The notes: generated by a model from the sequence alone, not told the origin. 64,000 nucleotides of DNA from Myxacorys almedinensis A (GCF_010091945.1 NZ_WVIE01000002.1:115270-179269); one strand, 5' to 3'. Shown: positions 46,233 through 55,598, numbered from the stretch's first letter. A program made the numbers and translations.

Positions 46233-49049
46233 ATGAAACGAGTCTCGCTAGTTTTAGCTTTTGTGTTTGGATTGATCCTGGTCATCGTACCTCTGTCAGT
46301 TCCTCAGTCGGTTGCTCGGTGGTTGCCTACCCATGCTGTTGCCAACCAGTCGTCTCCCGCTCAACAAGCCGATTCGTCCCCATCCCCCGAAGACTCTCCC
46401 CGCAAACCGTCCGACGATGGCGATGAAGAGAAAGGGCAAAAGCCGTTTGAGCAAGTCATTCAAGATACGGCTACATCCAATGGATTATTTACCCTATATC
46501 AGAACAAAAAAACCGGGAAACTCTACGCCGAGATTAAGCCTGAGCAACTAAATCAGAACTATCTTGCCGTGATGACGCTAGAGTCAGGGATTGGTGAACG
46601 TGGCATTTACAGTGGTTTGCCGATTGGCGATTTTCTGTTTACGTTGCGTCGCGTTAACAATGCGATTCAGTTTGTCGTTCCCAATATCAATTTTCGGGCA
46701 GATCGCGGAACACCAATTCGCCGATCGGTGGATCGATCATTTAGCGATTCTATTTTACAATCGCTGCCCATTAGAAGTACCCATCCTCAACGAAAGAGCG
46801 TTTTAGTTGAACTTAATCCACTGCTGCTAGGAGATTTGCCAGGTCTCATACCTGTTGTCTCGTTTGCGTTAAGTAAGCCCTACACCTTAGATCAAGCAAC
46901 CTCTTATTTTGATCAGGTGAAAGCGTTTCCATCCAATGTTGAAATTGAGTCGGTGTATGGGCTATCGGGTAGCAGTGGCAACGATACAGAACTGCCCAGC
47001 TATATTGCCGCCCTGCCTGATAGTCGAGCCTTTAGCCTCAAGGTGCGCTATAGCTTGTCTCAGTTGCCTCAAAATAATGGCTACCGCCCCCGCCTAGCCG
47101 ACGATCGTGTGGGCTACTTTATCACAGCATACCGAGACTATACTAACGATGCGCCGCGCCAATCATTTGTGCGTTACATTAACCGTTGGCATTTAGAAAA
47201 ACAAGATCCAACGGCACCATTATCAAAACCCAAGCAGCCAATTACGTTTTGGATTGAAAATACGGTTCCCCTTGAATATCGCGATGCAGTTCGTGATGGT
47301 GTTCTCATGTGGAATCGAGCCTATGAAAAGATTGGGTTTAAAGATGCGATCGCAGTCCAACAAATGCCCGACAATGCCGATTGGGACCCTGCCGATGTGC
47401 GCTACAACACAATTCGCTGGTTCAACTCTACAGATGCCATTTTTGCCCTCGGACCTTCGCGGGTAAACCCCCTCACCGGAGAAATTTTGGATGCCGATAT
47501 TCTGGTTGCTGCCGACTTTACCAGAGCGCTAAAAGAAGACTACCGCAGCATTGCAGAGCAAAATCAAATGCGATCGGCCCCGTTTGCAGCACAGTTGCTA
47601 GGGAAAGAAAACCTCTGCAACTATGGCATGGCAGCCCGCTATTTGAGACGGCAAACGCCATCAACTGAGAAAAAATCGTCGCCTCGGCTAAGATTTGGGT
47701 CTCACTTGGGCAACGATCAAGATCTGTGTTTGGGCTTGGATGGGGCAAAGCAGTATGCCGTCGGAAACATGGCGCTGTCGCTGTTTCAAAATGTGTTGCC
47801 CAATAGTTCTGAAATGAAAGACTATGTGCAGCAATTTGTCCGCGAATTAATTGCTCACGAAATTGGTCACACGTTGGGGCTACGGCACAATTTTCATGCC
47901 AGTGCAATGTTGAAGCCAGAGGAGCTAAACAACCCTGAAATTACCCGCAAAAGAGGGCTGACTGCCTCCGTGATGGACTACAACCCAGTCAATCTTGCGC
48001 CCCAAGGCACCAAGCAGGGAGATTACTTTACCCACATCATCGGACCTTACGACGAATGGGCGATCGAATATGGCTATACCCCAATTGCTGCCAAAGTGCC
48101 CCAAGCAGAACAACGTACCCTCGATCAAATCGCCAAAAAAGCGCCCCAGTCAGACCTTTCTTACGCCACCGATGAAGACATATTTTCATTCCTCGATCCC
48201 AAAGTCAACGTTTTTGACATGAGTGGAGATTTGCTAACGTATTCACAATGGCAAATGGATAACGCTCGCAAAATGTGGGAGCGGATCAACACTCGCTATC
48301 CTGGTGAGGGTGAAAGTTTTAGCGAAGTTCGAGTCGCATTTAATGCTGTGTTCGACTATTACTTTCAATACGCAACGTTTTTGGGAGACTATGTTGGGGG
48401 GCAGTTTTTCAATCGCTACAAATCTGGCGACGCCAAAGGGCGATTGCCGTTCGAGCCTGTGCCCCTTGAGCAGCAACGTCTTGCCCTGGCTACGTTACAG
48501 AAAAATGTGTTTAGCGAAGAACCCTTTCAATTTCCCCCCGAACTGCTGAATAAATTAGCGCCCTCACGCTGGTCACACTGGGGAACGCAACCGTCTATAG
48601 AGCTAGACTATCCGATTCATGACAACATTCTATTTTTGCAGAGCATTGTGCTCTATGATTTGCTAGCTCCCCAGCGTTTGGCGCGTCTGCGAGATGCCGA
48701 ACTGAAAACGCAACCCGGACAGGCATTGACCATTCCGGATCTGTTTGACTCGCTGCAAACCAGCATTTGGGGTGATGTGATTCAGCCTACAGACAATCTC
48801 AAACTATCAAGCTTGCGCCGTGCCTTACAACGGCAGTATATGAACCTGTTAGTTGACATGGTGTTGCGCCAAGTGGATGCGCCAGAAGATGCAAGAACAG
48901 TCGCCCGGTATGAACTAAAGCAATTGCATCGTTCAATCGATCGAGCAATGCGAAAAGTCAGCGATCGCGAAATCTATACAAAAGCGCATCTAGAAGAAGC
49001 TCGCGATCGCATCGCCAAAACCCTAGACGCCCCGTTGCAATCTCGCTAA
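46233..49049 (+). CDS. Secreted zinc-dependent metalloprotease (DUF5117/DUF5118 type)
   Basis: 938 residues from MKRVSLVLAFVFGLILVIVP, a clear signal peptide; an upstream ATG at 46158 would hide it. The Pro/Ser-rich segment after it is followed by the DUF5118-like and DUF5117-like N-terminal domains (LFTLYQNKKTGKLYAEIKP, YFITAYRDYTNDAPRQSF). The metzincin site is HEIGHTLGLRHNFHAS, with zinc ligands His542, His546 and His552. A VMDYNPVN Met-turn follows. The C-terminal helical domain reaches the end. Acts in the periplasm or outside the cell. It follows the GH116 gene by 191 bp. Confidence 0.88.
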   Translation: MKRVSLVLAFVFGLILVIVPLSVPQSVARWLPTHAVANQSSPAQQADSSPSPEDSPRKPSDDGDEEKGQKPFEQVIQDTATSNGLFTLYQNKKTGKLYAEIKPEQLNQNYLAVMTLESGIGERGIYSGLPIGDFLFTLRRVNNAIQFVVPNINFRADRGTPIRRSVDRSFSDSILQSLPIRSTHPQRKSVLVELNPLLLGDLPGLIPVVSFALSKPYTLDQATSYFDQVKAFPSNVEIESVYGLSGSSGNDTELPSYIAALPDSRAFSLKVRYSLSQLPQNNGYRPRLADDRVGYFITAYRDYTNDAPRQSFVRYINRWHLEKQDPTAPLSKPKQPITFWIENTVPLEYRDAVRDGVLMWNRAYEKIGFKDAIAVQQMPDNADWDPADVRYNTIRWFNSTDAIFALGPSRVNPLTGEILDADILVAADFTRALKEDYRSIAEQNQMRSAPFAAQLLGKENLCNYGMAARYLRRQTPSTEKKSSPRLRFGSHLGNDQDLCLGLDGAKQYAVGNMALSLFQNVLPNSSEMKDYVQQFVRELIAHEIGHTLGLRHNFHASAMLKPEELNNPEITRKRGLTASVMDYNPVNLAPQGTKQGDYFTHIIGPYDEWAIEYGYTPIAAKVPQAEQRTLDQIAKKAPQSDLSYATDEDIFSFLDPKVNVFDMSGDLLTYSQWQMDNARKMWERINTRYPGEGESFSEVRVAFNAVFDYYFQYATFLGDYVGGQFFNRYKSGDAKGRLPFEPVPLEQQRLALATLQKNVFSEEPFQFPPELLNKLAPSRWSHWGTQPSIELDYPIHDNILFLQSIVLYDLLAPQRLARLRDAELKTQPGQALTIPDLFDSLQTSIWGDVIQPTDNLKLSSLRRALQRQYMNLLVDMVLRQVDAPEDARTVARYELKQLHRSIDRAMRKVSDREIYTKAHLEEARDRIAKTLDAPLQSR

Positions 49050-49067
49050 AAAGCAGGAGGTGAGAGG

Positions 49068-49104
49068 TGATCAGAGCCGTTTGATGATGATCAGAGCCGT
49101 TTGA
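49068..49104. repeat. 17-bp near-tandem doublet across the GNAT stop codon
   Basis: TGATCAGAGCCGTTTGA occurs at 49068-49084 and 49088-49104, separated by TGA. The second copy overlaps the last codons of the minus-strand GNAT gene. Confidence 0.85.
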
Positions 49105-49570
49105 TATAGATGCGATCGCACCGCTCGGTCTCAACTCCTTCACTCGGCTGATATCCGTTCCGTTCATACAGTAGAACGGCTTCTTGCAAAACACTGGCGG
49201 TCTCGATCCAGATTTGCGTAAATCCTTGCTCAGCGATCCTCTGTTCTAGCTGCCCCAGCAAAAATTTTCCCAACCCCCGCCGTCTTGCCTCTGGCAACAA
49301 ATACATTTTGCGAATTTCTGCCGCTTTTTTCCCCCTCGAAATTGGGTAGTAAGCTCCCGTCCCGACCAGTTTTTTGTGCCGCTCTACCACCCAAAATTCG
49401 CCGCCTGTCTTTAAATAGCACTCCTCAACCGCGATCGCATCTCGATCAGCACCATCGGGTTCTTGAGGCAGCCCATACTCTGCCAACACCAAGCCGATTA
49501 GCTCGTAGACAGCCGCGCGCTCACCCGGTTGCCAATCGCGAATCAGGAAATCTTGATAATGAAGGTGCAT
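49091..49570 (-). CDS. GNAT-family N-acetyltransferase
   Basis: A 159-residue GNAT fold: FLIRDWQPGERAAVYEL (alpha1), VVERHKKLVGTGAYYPI (beta2-3), AEIRKMYLLPEARRRGLGKFLLGQ (beta4 and the acetyl-CoA pyrophosphate loop RRGLG) and LLYERNGYQPSEGVET (motif B). Acceptor unknown. Its start ATG overlaps the miaE stop by one base (TAATG), so the two form one transcript. Confidence 0.9.
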   Translation of the reverse strand: MHLHYQDFLIRDWQPGERAAVYELIGLVLAEYGLPQEPDGADRDAIAVEECYLKTGGEFWVVERHKKLVGTGAYYPISRGKKAAEIRKMYLLPEARRRGLGKFLLGQLEQRIAEQGFTQIWIETASVLQEAVLLYERNGYQPSEGVETERCDRIYIKRL

Positions 49571-50166
49571 TAGCTATGAATTCGCGGATGGGGATGGAGA
49601 GTCGATAAAATCTCGCTTTCGGCTTGGGCTAAGGTTTCTAGCCGTTCTACCAGAGCAGATCGCTCATAATATGTGTCTGCCAACGTCCAATACGCGCCAT
49701 AGTGCCGAGCTTCGGAAGCCATCAACGATCGATAGAATTTAGCTAACTCACGGTCAGGGCAATGCTCGCTGAGCAAGCCCAAACGCTCGTGACTGCGAGC
49801 TTCGATCAGCCCAGAGACCAAGAGCGCATCCAACATCCGAGCGGGTTCATCGCGGCGGATCTGCTGATTTAACGTTGCACCGTAGGGAGGCGGCACCAGC
49901 GGCGCTAGAGGAATGCCTCGACGCTCTAAAATTTGGTTGACTTGCTCAAAGTGCTGCAATTCTTCCTGAGCGATCGCAGTCAATGACCTCACCAACTTAG
50001 CACTAGACGGGTAGCGAAACATCAGATTCAGCGCTACCCCGGCTGCTTTACGCTCGCAGTGAGAATGATCGAGCAACACTATATCGAGATTGGCTAGGGC
50101 TTGTTCTAGCCAGGCAGAGGAAGTAGGCTGTTGCAGAAAACGAATGGTCGGCAAAGAAGAACCCAC
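49570..50166 (-). CDS. miaE: tRNA-(ms2io6A)-hydroxylase MiaE
   Basis: A 198-residue ferritin-like di-iron enzyme that hydroxylates the isopentenyl group of ms2i6A37 in tRNA. The di-iron ligand pattern is visible: LDHSHCERKAAGVAL, IAQEELQHFEQVNQIL, GLIEARSHERLGLLSE and MASEARHYGAYWTLA. The reading starts at GTG; no in-frame ATG precedes IRFLQQPTSSAWL, which matches the family N-terminus. Operon with the GNAT gene. Divergent from the DMT transporter with only 12 bp between starts, so their promoters must overlap the opposite gene or spacer. Confidence 0.9.
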   Translation of the reverse strand: MGSSLPTIRFLQQPTSSAWLEQALANLDIVLLDHSHCERKAAGVALNLMFRYPSSAKLVRSLTAIAQEELQHFEQVNQILERRGIPLAPLVPPPYGATLNQQIRRDEPARMLDALLVSGLIEARSHERLGLLSEHCPDRELAKFYRSLMASEARHYGAYWTLADTYYERSALVERLETLAQAESEILSTLHPHPRIHS

Positions 50167-50178
50167 GGAACGTTAAGC

Positions 50179-51042
50179 ATGATTTGGTTGGCATTTGCAA
50201 TTTTAACGGCTTTTTTTGAGTCTTTGAAGGATGTTTCGAGTAAGAAAAGCCTGCAAACATTAGACGCTTATATTGTGGCATGGATGGCAAATATCTTTGC
50301 GATCGCAGTTTTATTACCGTTGCTATTCATCATGGGAATTCCACCGTTGAATAGCCAGTTTTGGATTGCACTGCTCATTGGCGGTAGTCTTAATGTTATT
50401 TCGTTTATTCTTTACCTTAAAGCGATTCAAATTTCAGATCTATCTCTTACCGTGCCTTTGGTGACCTTAACCCCCTTATTTCTGTTAGTTACCTCGCCGT
50501 TAATTGTTCAGGAATCTGCCACGATCGCAGACGTTATTGGAATCATTTTAATTGTGGTTGGCTCCTATGTTTTAAACTTAAAAGAACGCAAGAAAGGCTA
50601 TTTTGCCCCTCTAAAAGCGATTCTAAAAAATAAAGGTAGTCGCCTAATGCTGGTCGTTGCCTTGCTCTGGAGCATCACTTCAACATTTGATAAAGTAGGC
50701 GTTGTGAATTCGTCTCCAATGTGCTGGTCTACGGCGCTGTACTGTTTTTTAACCGTAGGAATGTTTCCCATTGTTTTATATAAATCGCGGCGCAAGTTAA
50801 ATCAGATTGCGCCAAACCTCGCAGCGTTAGCGATGATCGGTGCGTTTCATGCCGTGGGGATCACCTTTCAGATGAGCGCGATCGCATTTACATCAGTCAC
50901 TCAAGTAATTGCTGTAAAACGCACAAGCGCCTTGATTAGTGTTTTGCTCGGTCATTTTCTATTCAAAGAAAAAGGGCTGCAAGAACGGCTTGCGGGGGCA
51001 GCCATCATGGTTTTGGGCGTAGTCGTTATGACCCTCTTTTAA
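50179..51042 (+). CDS. DMT/EamA-family permease
   Basis: A 287-residue integral membrane protein with 10 hydrophobic helices in two EamA halves (MIWLAFAILTAFFESLKDVS opens the first; MLVVALLWSITSTFDKVGVV the second). It starts at 50179, not 50131. Belongs to the drug/metabolite transporter superfamily; the substrate cannot be predicted from sequence. It stands alone, divergent from miaE. Confidence 0.85.
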   Translation: MIWLAFAILTAFFESLKDVSSKKSLQTLDAYIVAWMANIFAIAVLLPLLFIMGIPPLNSQFWIALLIGGSLNVISFILYLKAIQISDLSLTVPLVTLTPLFLLVTSPLIVQESATIADVIGIILIVVGSYVLNLKERKKGYFAPLKAILKNKGSRLMLVVALLWSITSTFDKVGVVNSSPMCWSTALYCFLTVGMFPIVLYKSRRKLNQIAPNLAALAMIGAFHAVGITFQMSAIAFTSVTQVIAVKRTSALISVLLGHFLFKEKGLQERLAGAAIMVLGVVVMTLF

Positions 51043-51215
51043 ACTCTGATTTAACCCCTAATTTAAACAGTTTCTTAAGCACTAAAAAGAATTCTTGAAC
51101 CATCATTCCATTGGTTTAAAGTTTCCTTAAAATCTTGCCCATTTCTAGGAACGTTGAGTCTAAATCAAGAAGATAGGAAGACACTCTCAAGCCAGCGTCC
51201 ACAAATCGTCATGCC

Positions 51216-51235
51216 TTTGATAAAAATTTATCAAA
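51216..51235. promoter_or_regulatory. 20-bp perfect palindrome upstream of the phosphodiester glycosidase gene
   Basis: TTTGATAAA-AA-TTTATCAAA, 49-68 bp before the ATG at 51284. Size, symmetry and position fit an operator, but the regulator is unknown. Confidence 0.5.
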
Positions 51236-51283
51236 AAATATTAAGTATTCTTAATCACTTTTAGAGAGTCAAAGAACCAAGGC

Positions 51284-52540
51284 ATGATCAACAGAGCGTT
51301 TCAACCATCGCTAATGCAGAGCCGAACTCGATCTAGACAAAACCGCCGCCGGACTCGTAGAGTTTCTACCCTCCCAAGCACACCCTTTGTTACCCTAAGC
51401 TGTGCTTTCCTGACCTGCGCTATTGTGCTGCCCAAACTGTGGAATCCGCAGGGGTCTCTCTTGCCGCTGCCGTCTTACCACGACCTGACTCAGGCATTGC
51501 CAAACAAAACGTTAAACACCGCATCAGAGAAAGCATCTTCTCAAGAGAGAGCACCTCAATCGCCGAACCAGAAGTCGCAATCTTTGTCTCAAAAGCCCCC
51601 TCAAACGGCGCTGCCAGTTACTCAAGAAGCAGCGCTATCGTTTCAAAAGCCACTTAAATCAGATAAAACGCCAGGTCATCAGCCAACAGATCCCCACCGA
51701 AAGCCTGGAGAGCCTAAGAAAACGGTTTTGGCGCGTCCTGCTGAAGGCACCGCTCGCCCTGTCACCCTAGAGCAGCGCAAAATTGCAGGCATCCCCATTC
51801 ACCTGATTAATATCGATCTTGCCGATCCAAAAACATTTATTAGCGTTGGGTTAGCCAATCAAGCGACCCAAGCTAATAGCGCGCGATTTTCCAAAGGAGA
51901 CGAAAAATTTAACGCCATGGTAAAGCGCTACAAAGCTGCCGTGACCGCAAATGGAACCTTCTTCAGCATGGATGCCCAAAAGCGCGTCATGGGCAATTTG
52001 GTGTCAGGAGGGCGATTTCTCAAGTACAGCCCGTGGGAAAACTATGGCACAACGCTAGGTTTGCGACCGGGCAATCGTCCTGAAATGATTACCGCACGGG
52101 CAGAAGGTCAGCCAAAGTGGGAACAGCACTGGTTTTCTCTCACCGCCGGGCCGCGATTGCTCAAGCAAGGCGAAGTGTCGATCAATCCTAAGCAAGAGGG
52201 CTTTACCGATCCGGCGGTGATGGGCGTCGCCACGCGATCGGCGATCGGCTTTCCAGAACACGGCAAACGGCTTTTGCTTGTGACGTTCCACAAACCTGTG
52301 TCCCTGCAAAAAGAGGCTGCCATCATGCGATCGCTGGGCTGCTACGAAGCGATGAATCTCGACGGAGGCACGTCGGTGGCGTTGGCAAAGGGAGATCGCG
52401 TCCTCCATCCTGCGGGGCGAGACCTCACCAATGTGATCACCATTTATGACGCTCACCACCCTGCGCCTGAAGCTCTTCAGCGATCGTGGGCAGAGTTTCA
52501 GAAGGGCGATCGCGTGGCGTTGAAACAGAACGAATCCTAA
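51284..52540 (+). CDS. Phosphodiester glycosidase (NAGPA-domain) family protein
   Basis: A 418-residue protein with a basic N-terminus (about residues 15-27, RTRSRQNRRRTRR), a hydrophobic segment (about 35-50, FVTLSCAFLTCAIVLP), then a Gln/Ser/Pro-rich linker to about residue 150. The rest is the NAGPA domain: IPIHLINIDLADPKTFISVG, AVTANGTFFSMDAQKRVMGN, LTAGPRLLKQGEVSI, VATRSAIGFPEHGKRLLLVT and the catalytic-region MNLDGGTSVAL. Known members cleave GlcNAc-phosphate diesters. Here it is membrane-anchored or secreted, likely acting on wall or exopolysaccharide. A 20-bp palindrome precedes it. Confidence 0.85.
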   Translation: MINRAFQPSLMQSRTRSRQNRRRTRRVSTLPSTPFVTLSCAFLTCAIVLPKLWNPQGSLLPLPSYHDLTQALPNKTLNTASEKASSQERAPQSPNQKSQSLSQKPPQTALPVTQEAALSFQKPLKSDKTPGHQPTDPHRKPGEPKKTVLARPAEGTARPVTLEQRKIAGIPIHLINIDLADPKTFISVGLANQATQANSARFSKGDEKFNAMVKRYKAAVTANGTFFSMDAQKRVMGNLVSGGRFLKYSPWENYGTTLGLRPGNRPEMITARAEGQPKWEQHWFSLTAGPRLLKQGEVSINPKQEGFTDPAVMGVATRSAIGFPEHGKRLLLVTFHKPVSLQKEAAIMRSLGCYEAMNLDGGTSVALAKGDRVLHPAGRDLTNVITIYDAHHPAPEALQRSWAEFQKGDRVALKQNES

Positions 52541-52546
52541 CGAGTC

Positions 52547-52570
52547 GTTGAAGTTAGAGTTGAAGTTAGA
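52547..52570. repeat. 12-bp tandem doublet
   Basis: GTTGAAGTTAGA at 52547-52558 and 52559-52570, directly after the phosphodiester glycosidase stop and overlapping the end of the convergent rsmG gene. Confidence 0.85.
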
Positions 52571-53303
52571 GAGGATTTTGAGTCGAAATTCCGATCGCTC
52601 TTGGAAACGCTTTCGGAGTCGGTGCCATTTTTTTGAGATGCAGGACGTGACGGACGCTTTGAGTCAAAGGCGTTTCAAACTGATCAGAGCGTTCCAGGGT
52701 TCCGCCAAGCGTTTCGAGAGCCGGTTTCAAGGCGTTCTCTTCTTCGGCTGTCCATTGCCCCCGGTAGAGCAGGGCGATTCCACCTATTTTAAGTAACGGC
52801 AAGGTGTATTCTGCACAGACTGAAGCGGCGGCAACTGCGCGAATGGTGGCGACATCGTAGGTTTCGCGGTGGAGAGAATGTTGGGCGATCGCCTCGACGC
52901 GATCGCAGAGCAGACGAGTATTCCCAATGCCAGTTTCACTGAGAGCCGTTTGCAAAAAGTTGACTTTCTTGCGAGTCGCATCGAGGAGAGTCACTGCCCA
53001 AGTCGGTTGCGCGATCGCAATGGGCACACCTGGAAACCCAGCACCCGTACCAATGTCGATCGCTACCCGCGCTGCACCACTTCCTAAAAAAGACTGAATG
53101 CCGCTCAGCGAATCCCACAGATGCTTCTCCCAAAACTCTGAAGGCTCGGTGATGCGAGTCAGATTAAATTGACGATTCCCGATCACAACCGCGTCATAGA
53201 ATGCCTGAAATTGTTGGTGTTGCTTGGGGCTTGGCTGCCAATTTAGGGTCTGTTGCCAACGCTCGCTCATTTCAGGAAGCTGGGGAGTTTCTGGGTCGAT
53301 CAT
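52566..53303 (-). CDS. rsmG: 16S rRNA (guanine-527-N7) methyltransferase RsmG
   Basis: A 245-residue SAM-dependent enzyme that makes m7G527 in 16S rRNA, near the streptomycin site. The start MIDPETPQLPEMSERW fits the family; 53402 would add 33 residues. FNLTRITEPSEFWEKHLWDSL, IDIGTGAGFPGVPIAI (SAM motif I), VTLLDATRKKVNFL and the VATIRAVAAASVCAEYTLP (catalytic-side) segment are diagnostic. It ends in a short tail KAFPRAIGISTQNPL. It overlaps a short tandem doublet at its 3' end. Confidence 0.93.
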   Translation of the reverse strand: MIDPETPQLPEMSERWQQTLNWQPSPKQHQQFQAFYDAVVIGNRQFNLTRITEPSEFWEKHLWDSLSGIQSFLGSGAARVAIDIGTGAGFPGVPIAIAQPTWAVTLLDATRKKVNFLQTALSETGIGNTRLLCDRVEAIAQHSLHRETYDVATIRAVAAASVCAEYTLPLLKIGGIALLYRGQWTAEEENALKPALETLGGTLERSDQFETPLTQSVRHVLHLKKMAPTPKAFPRAIGISTQNPL

Positions 53304-53428
53304 GGCGCAAATCGTCACTATAGGTTCTAGTGGTCTGTCAAGATTGAAATGGGGACTAGGACAAAAGGGAGAGACTAGTAATCGGAACCCTCCACCCATC
53401 AACTCAACGTTGACAATCTACTAGGATA

Positions 53429-53460
53429 GGTTCCAGCCTACACCGGTTCCAGCCTACACC
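53429..53460. repeat. 16-bp tandem doublet
   Basis: GGTTCCAGCCTACACC at 53429-53444 and 53445-53460; the second copy extends into the last codons of the ABC ATPase gene. Confidence 0.9.
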
Positions 53461-54134
53461 GTTGTGATCGGGCGGGCGCGATCGCGGATTGCCGCCAACG
53501 CCTCAGGCGACTCTTCGTTCATTTCTCCGTGGCAAATCGTCCAGCAGCGATCGGCGATCGAAACCAATTCGCTGGCGTCGTGAGACACCACTAATAGCGT
53601 CCAGTGCGCTTTGAGTTTGGCTAACAAGTTCACCAACTGACGCCGCATTGACCAATCTAGCCCGGCGGTTGGCTCATCGAGTAACAGAATGCTGGGCTGA
53701 CGAATCAGTTGCACTGCCAAGGCAAGACGGCGTTGCTGACCTCCACTGAGGTCATGGGGCGCAGTTTGTAGCGGCAAATGATCCAATCCGACTTCGGTTA
53801 AGGCATCGTGAACGCGATCGGAGCTAAGTTCGGGATGCCCCAGCCGCAGTTCTTCTAAAATCGACCCGCCGCAAAAATGCCGCTCTGGAAACTGAAACAC
53901 CAGCCCGCTCAGTTGCTGCATATGTAAAAAGGTCAATTCTTGATCGCGCCAGAGGATCGTGCCGCTCGTTGGCTCTGCCAAACCTGCCAAAATCTCTAGC
54001 AGCGTGCTTTTTCCCGATCCGCTTGGTCCGACGATCAGCCCCAACTGCTGAGGGGCAATTTCTAGATTGATAGACTTGAGAATCGCGGTTGGCGTGGCGG
54101 CTGGATGATAAGACAGATCGCGAAGATAGAGCAT
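53454..54134 (-). CDS. ECF/CbiO-type ABC transporter ATP-binding protein
   Basis: A 226-residue nucleotide-binding subunit. Walker A is GPSGSGKST (36-44), the Q-loop is LVFQFPERHF (the QFPE form typical of energy-coupling factor ATPases), the signature is HDLSGGQQRRLAL, Walker B is ILLLDEPTAGLDW and the H-loop is VVSHDASELV. No permease or substrate-binding gene adjoins it, so the rest of the transporter is elsewhere; in cyanobacteria and plastids this subfamily (ABCI11-like) is often isolated. Upstream of rsmG on the same strand (150 bp). Confidence 0.88.
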   Translation of the reverse strand: MLYLRDLSYHPAATPTAILKSINLEIAPQQLGLIVGPSGSGKSTLLEILAGLAEPTSGTILWRDQELTFLHMQQLSGLVFQFPERHFCGGSILEELRLGHPELSSDRVHDALTEVGLDHLPLQTAPHDLSGGQQRRLALAVQLIRQPSILLLDEPTAGLDWSMRRQLVNLLAKLKAHWTLLVVSHDASELVSIADRCWTICHGEMNEESPEALAAIRDRARPITTV

Positions 54135-54391
54135 TTAGTGTGCAAAATTTAGTGTAAAAAATTAATGTAGGGCAGGCTACTTTTAGCATAGTCTACCTAC
54201 CAGTTTACCTGTGCATAGCTTACCCGCCGCCAAGTGTGCCGAGGTACATCTGAACGTAGAAATTTTAGCGGCTGAAACGCCGAATTGGAATTACCCTGAT
54301 GTTAGAAAATACGAGTGAACATTGCAGGTAGATTTGGAAACCTGCGATCGCAATTGTTCGTCAACCCACTGGATATCTTGTGAGAATTGCT

Positions 54392-55327
54392 ATGGTTAGG
54401 CTATCGGCTGCTCAACCCACGACCCGCTGGACATCTCAAACGATTACTCGAACCCTTAAACGAAGTTTAGGCACCGCTGCAATGCTAGTGGGCTTGTTGG
54501 CAAGCCCATCGTTGGCAAAAGACCCGTTTAGAACCGGAAGCGCCGCCAAGCCGATCGACGATCAAACCGAAGCGGCGTTCCTCTCGGTGTTTAAGAAAGG
54601 AGACTATGTTAGTGCCAAAGCTGACCTCGCTAAAGCACCTGCAAGTGAGCCATTGGCAGCAGCCTTGAAAGCTGCGATCGCATACACCTACTGGGCAGGC
54701 GAGCAAAATCCACAGACCAAACAAGCCCTGCTAGATGAGTTCAGCACCTACGCCACCCAAACCAAGCAAGTTGCCCAACAGTCAACCGATCCGCTTCGCA
54801 GCAACCTGTACAAAGCTGTGGGAAACTTTCTAGAAGGAGCCTACATGGTGGGTAAGGATGGGGTCGTCCGAGGGACAGCCGGCGCGTTGGGCAAACTCCA
54901 GCAAGCGTTTCAAAACTTAGACGCTGCCGAAAAAATTGACCCCAACGATCCAGAACTGAATTTAGTCAAAGGATATATCGATCTGCTGCTGTCGGTGACG
55001 GTCAATTTACCGCTATCGAGTCCGGCGGATGCGATCAACCGGTTAGAAACCAAGGCTCAGCCAGCCTACTTGTCTCAGCGCGGGCTGGCGATCGGGTATC
55101 GAGATCTCAAGCAATATGACAAAGCCCTGCAAGCGGTTGATCAAGCCATTCAAGCGGCTCCTACAAATCCTGATCTAAAATACCTCAAAGGGCAAATTCT
55201 TTATCGCCAAGGCAAGAGGGCAGACAGCGTTGCCTTGTTTCAAGAGGCGTTGAAGGATGCTAAGCAGCTTCCGCCAAGCCAAGTTAGCCAGATTCAGCGA
55301 GAACTGAGAGTGGCTCAAGGTCAGTAG
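54392..55327 (+). CDS. Exported TPR-containing protein (Sll0314/Alr1548-like)
   Basis: 311 residues from the ATG at 54392; a GTG at 54380 (MRIAMVRLSA) would add four. The N-terminus has a basic stretch and hydrophobic core (LKRSLGTAAMLVGLLASPSLAK), a signal peptide ending near LAK. The mature part (about 260 residues) is helical: AAFLSVFKKGDYVSAKADLA at its start and AIGYRDLKQYDKALQAVDQ (a TPR unit) and KYLKGQILYRQGKRADSV (a second) near its end. Family members are cyanobacterium-specific and uncharacterised. Likely periplasmic. Confidence 0.75.
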   Translation: MVRLSAAQPTTRWTSQTITRTLKRSLGTAAMLVGLLASPSLAKDPFRTGSAAKPIDDQTEAAFLSVFKKGDYVSAKADLAKAPASEPLAAALKAAIAYTYWAGEQNPQTKQALLDEFSTYATQTKQVAQQSTDPLRSNLYKAVGNFLEGAYMVGKDGVVRGTAGALGKLQQAFQNLDAAEKIDPNDPELNLVKGYIDLLLSVTVNLPLSSPADAINRLETKAQPAYLSQRGLAIGYRDLKQYDKALQAVDQAIQAAPTNPDLKYLKGQILYRQGKRADSVALFQEALKDAKQLPPSQVSQIQRELRVAQGQ

Positions 55328-55398
55328 CCCACAAGCTATGGCAAGCCTAAATTAGTCATGAAATAGTCGATCTAGCGATCGCACCAACTACAAAAAAT

Positions 55399-55545
55399 GG
55401 CGTTGCTGAATCTGAGTATGAATCGCAGATTTGCCCTCTCCCTAGCCCTTTTCTGATTGGGAGAGGGAACAGGAATTCTAGCTCCCTTCTTTCCAACTCT
55501 TCTCCTTGGGGAGAAGGGCAAATCATACTTACATTTAGCAACGCC
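55399..55545. mobile_element. 147-bp MITE-like element with 23-bp imperfect terminal inverted repeats
   Basis: The left end GGCGTTGCTGAATCTGAGTA and the right end, reversed, GGCGTTGCTAAATGTAAGTA match at about 19 of 23 positions. Inside are two smaller hairpins (CCCTCTCC/GGGAGAGGG at about 55434-55459 and CCTTCT..GAGAAGGG at about 55494-55519). No ORF. It lies between the TPR gene and the convergent SF1-like ATPase gene. It is unrelated to the 149-bp pair. Confidence 0.75.
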
Positions 55546-55598
55546 CAAAACATGATCTCAAAATCGTGGTGCCAAACCGAGTAAAGTGCATAGATTTC

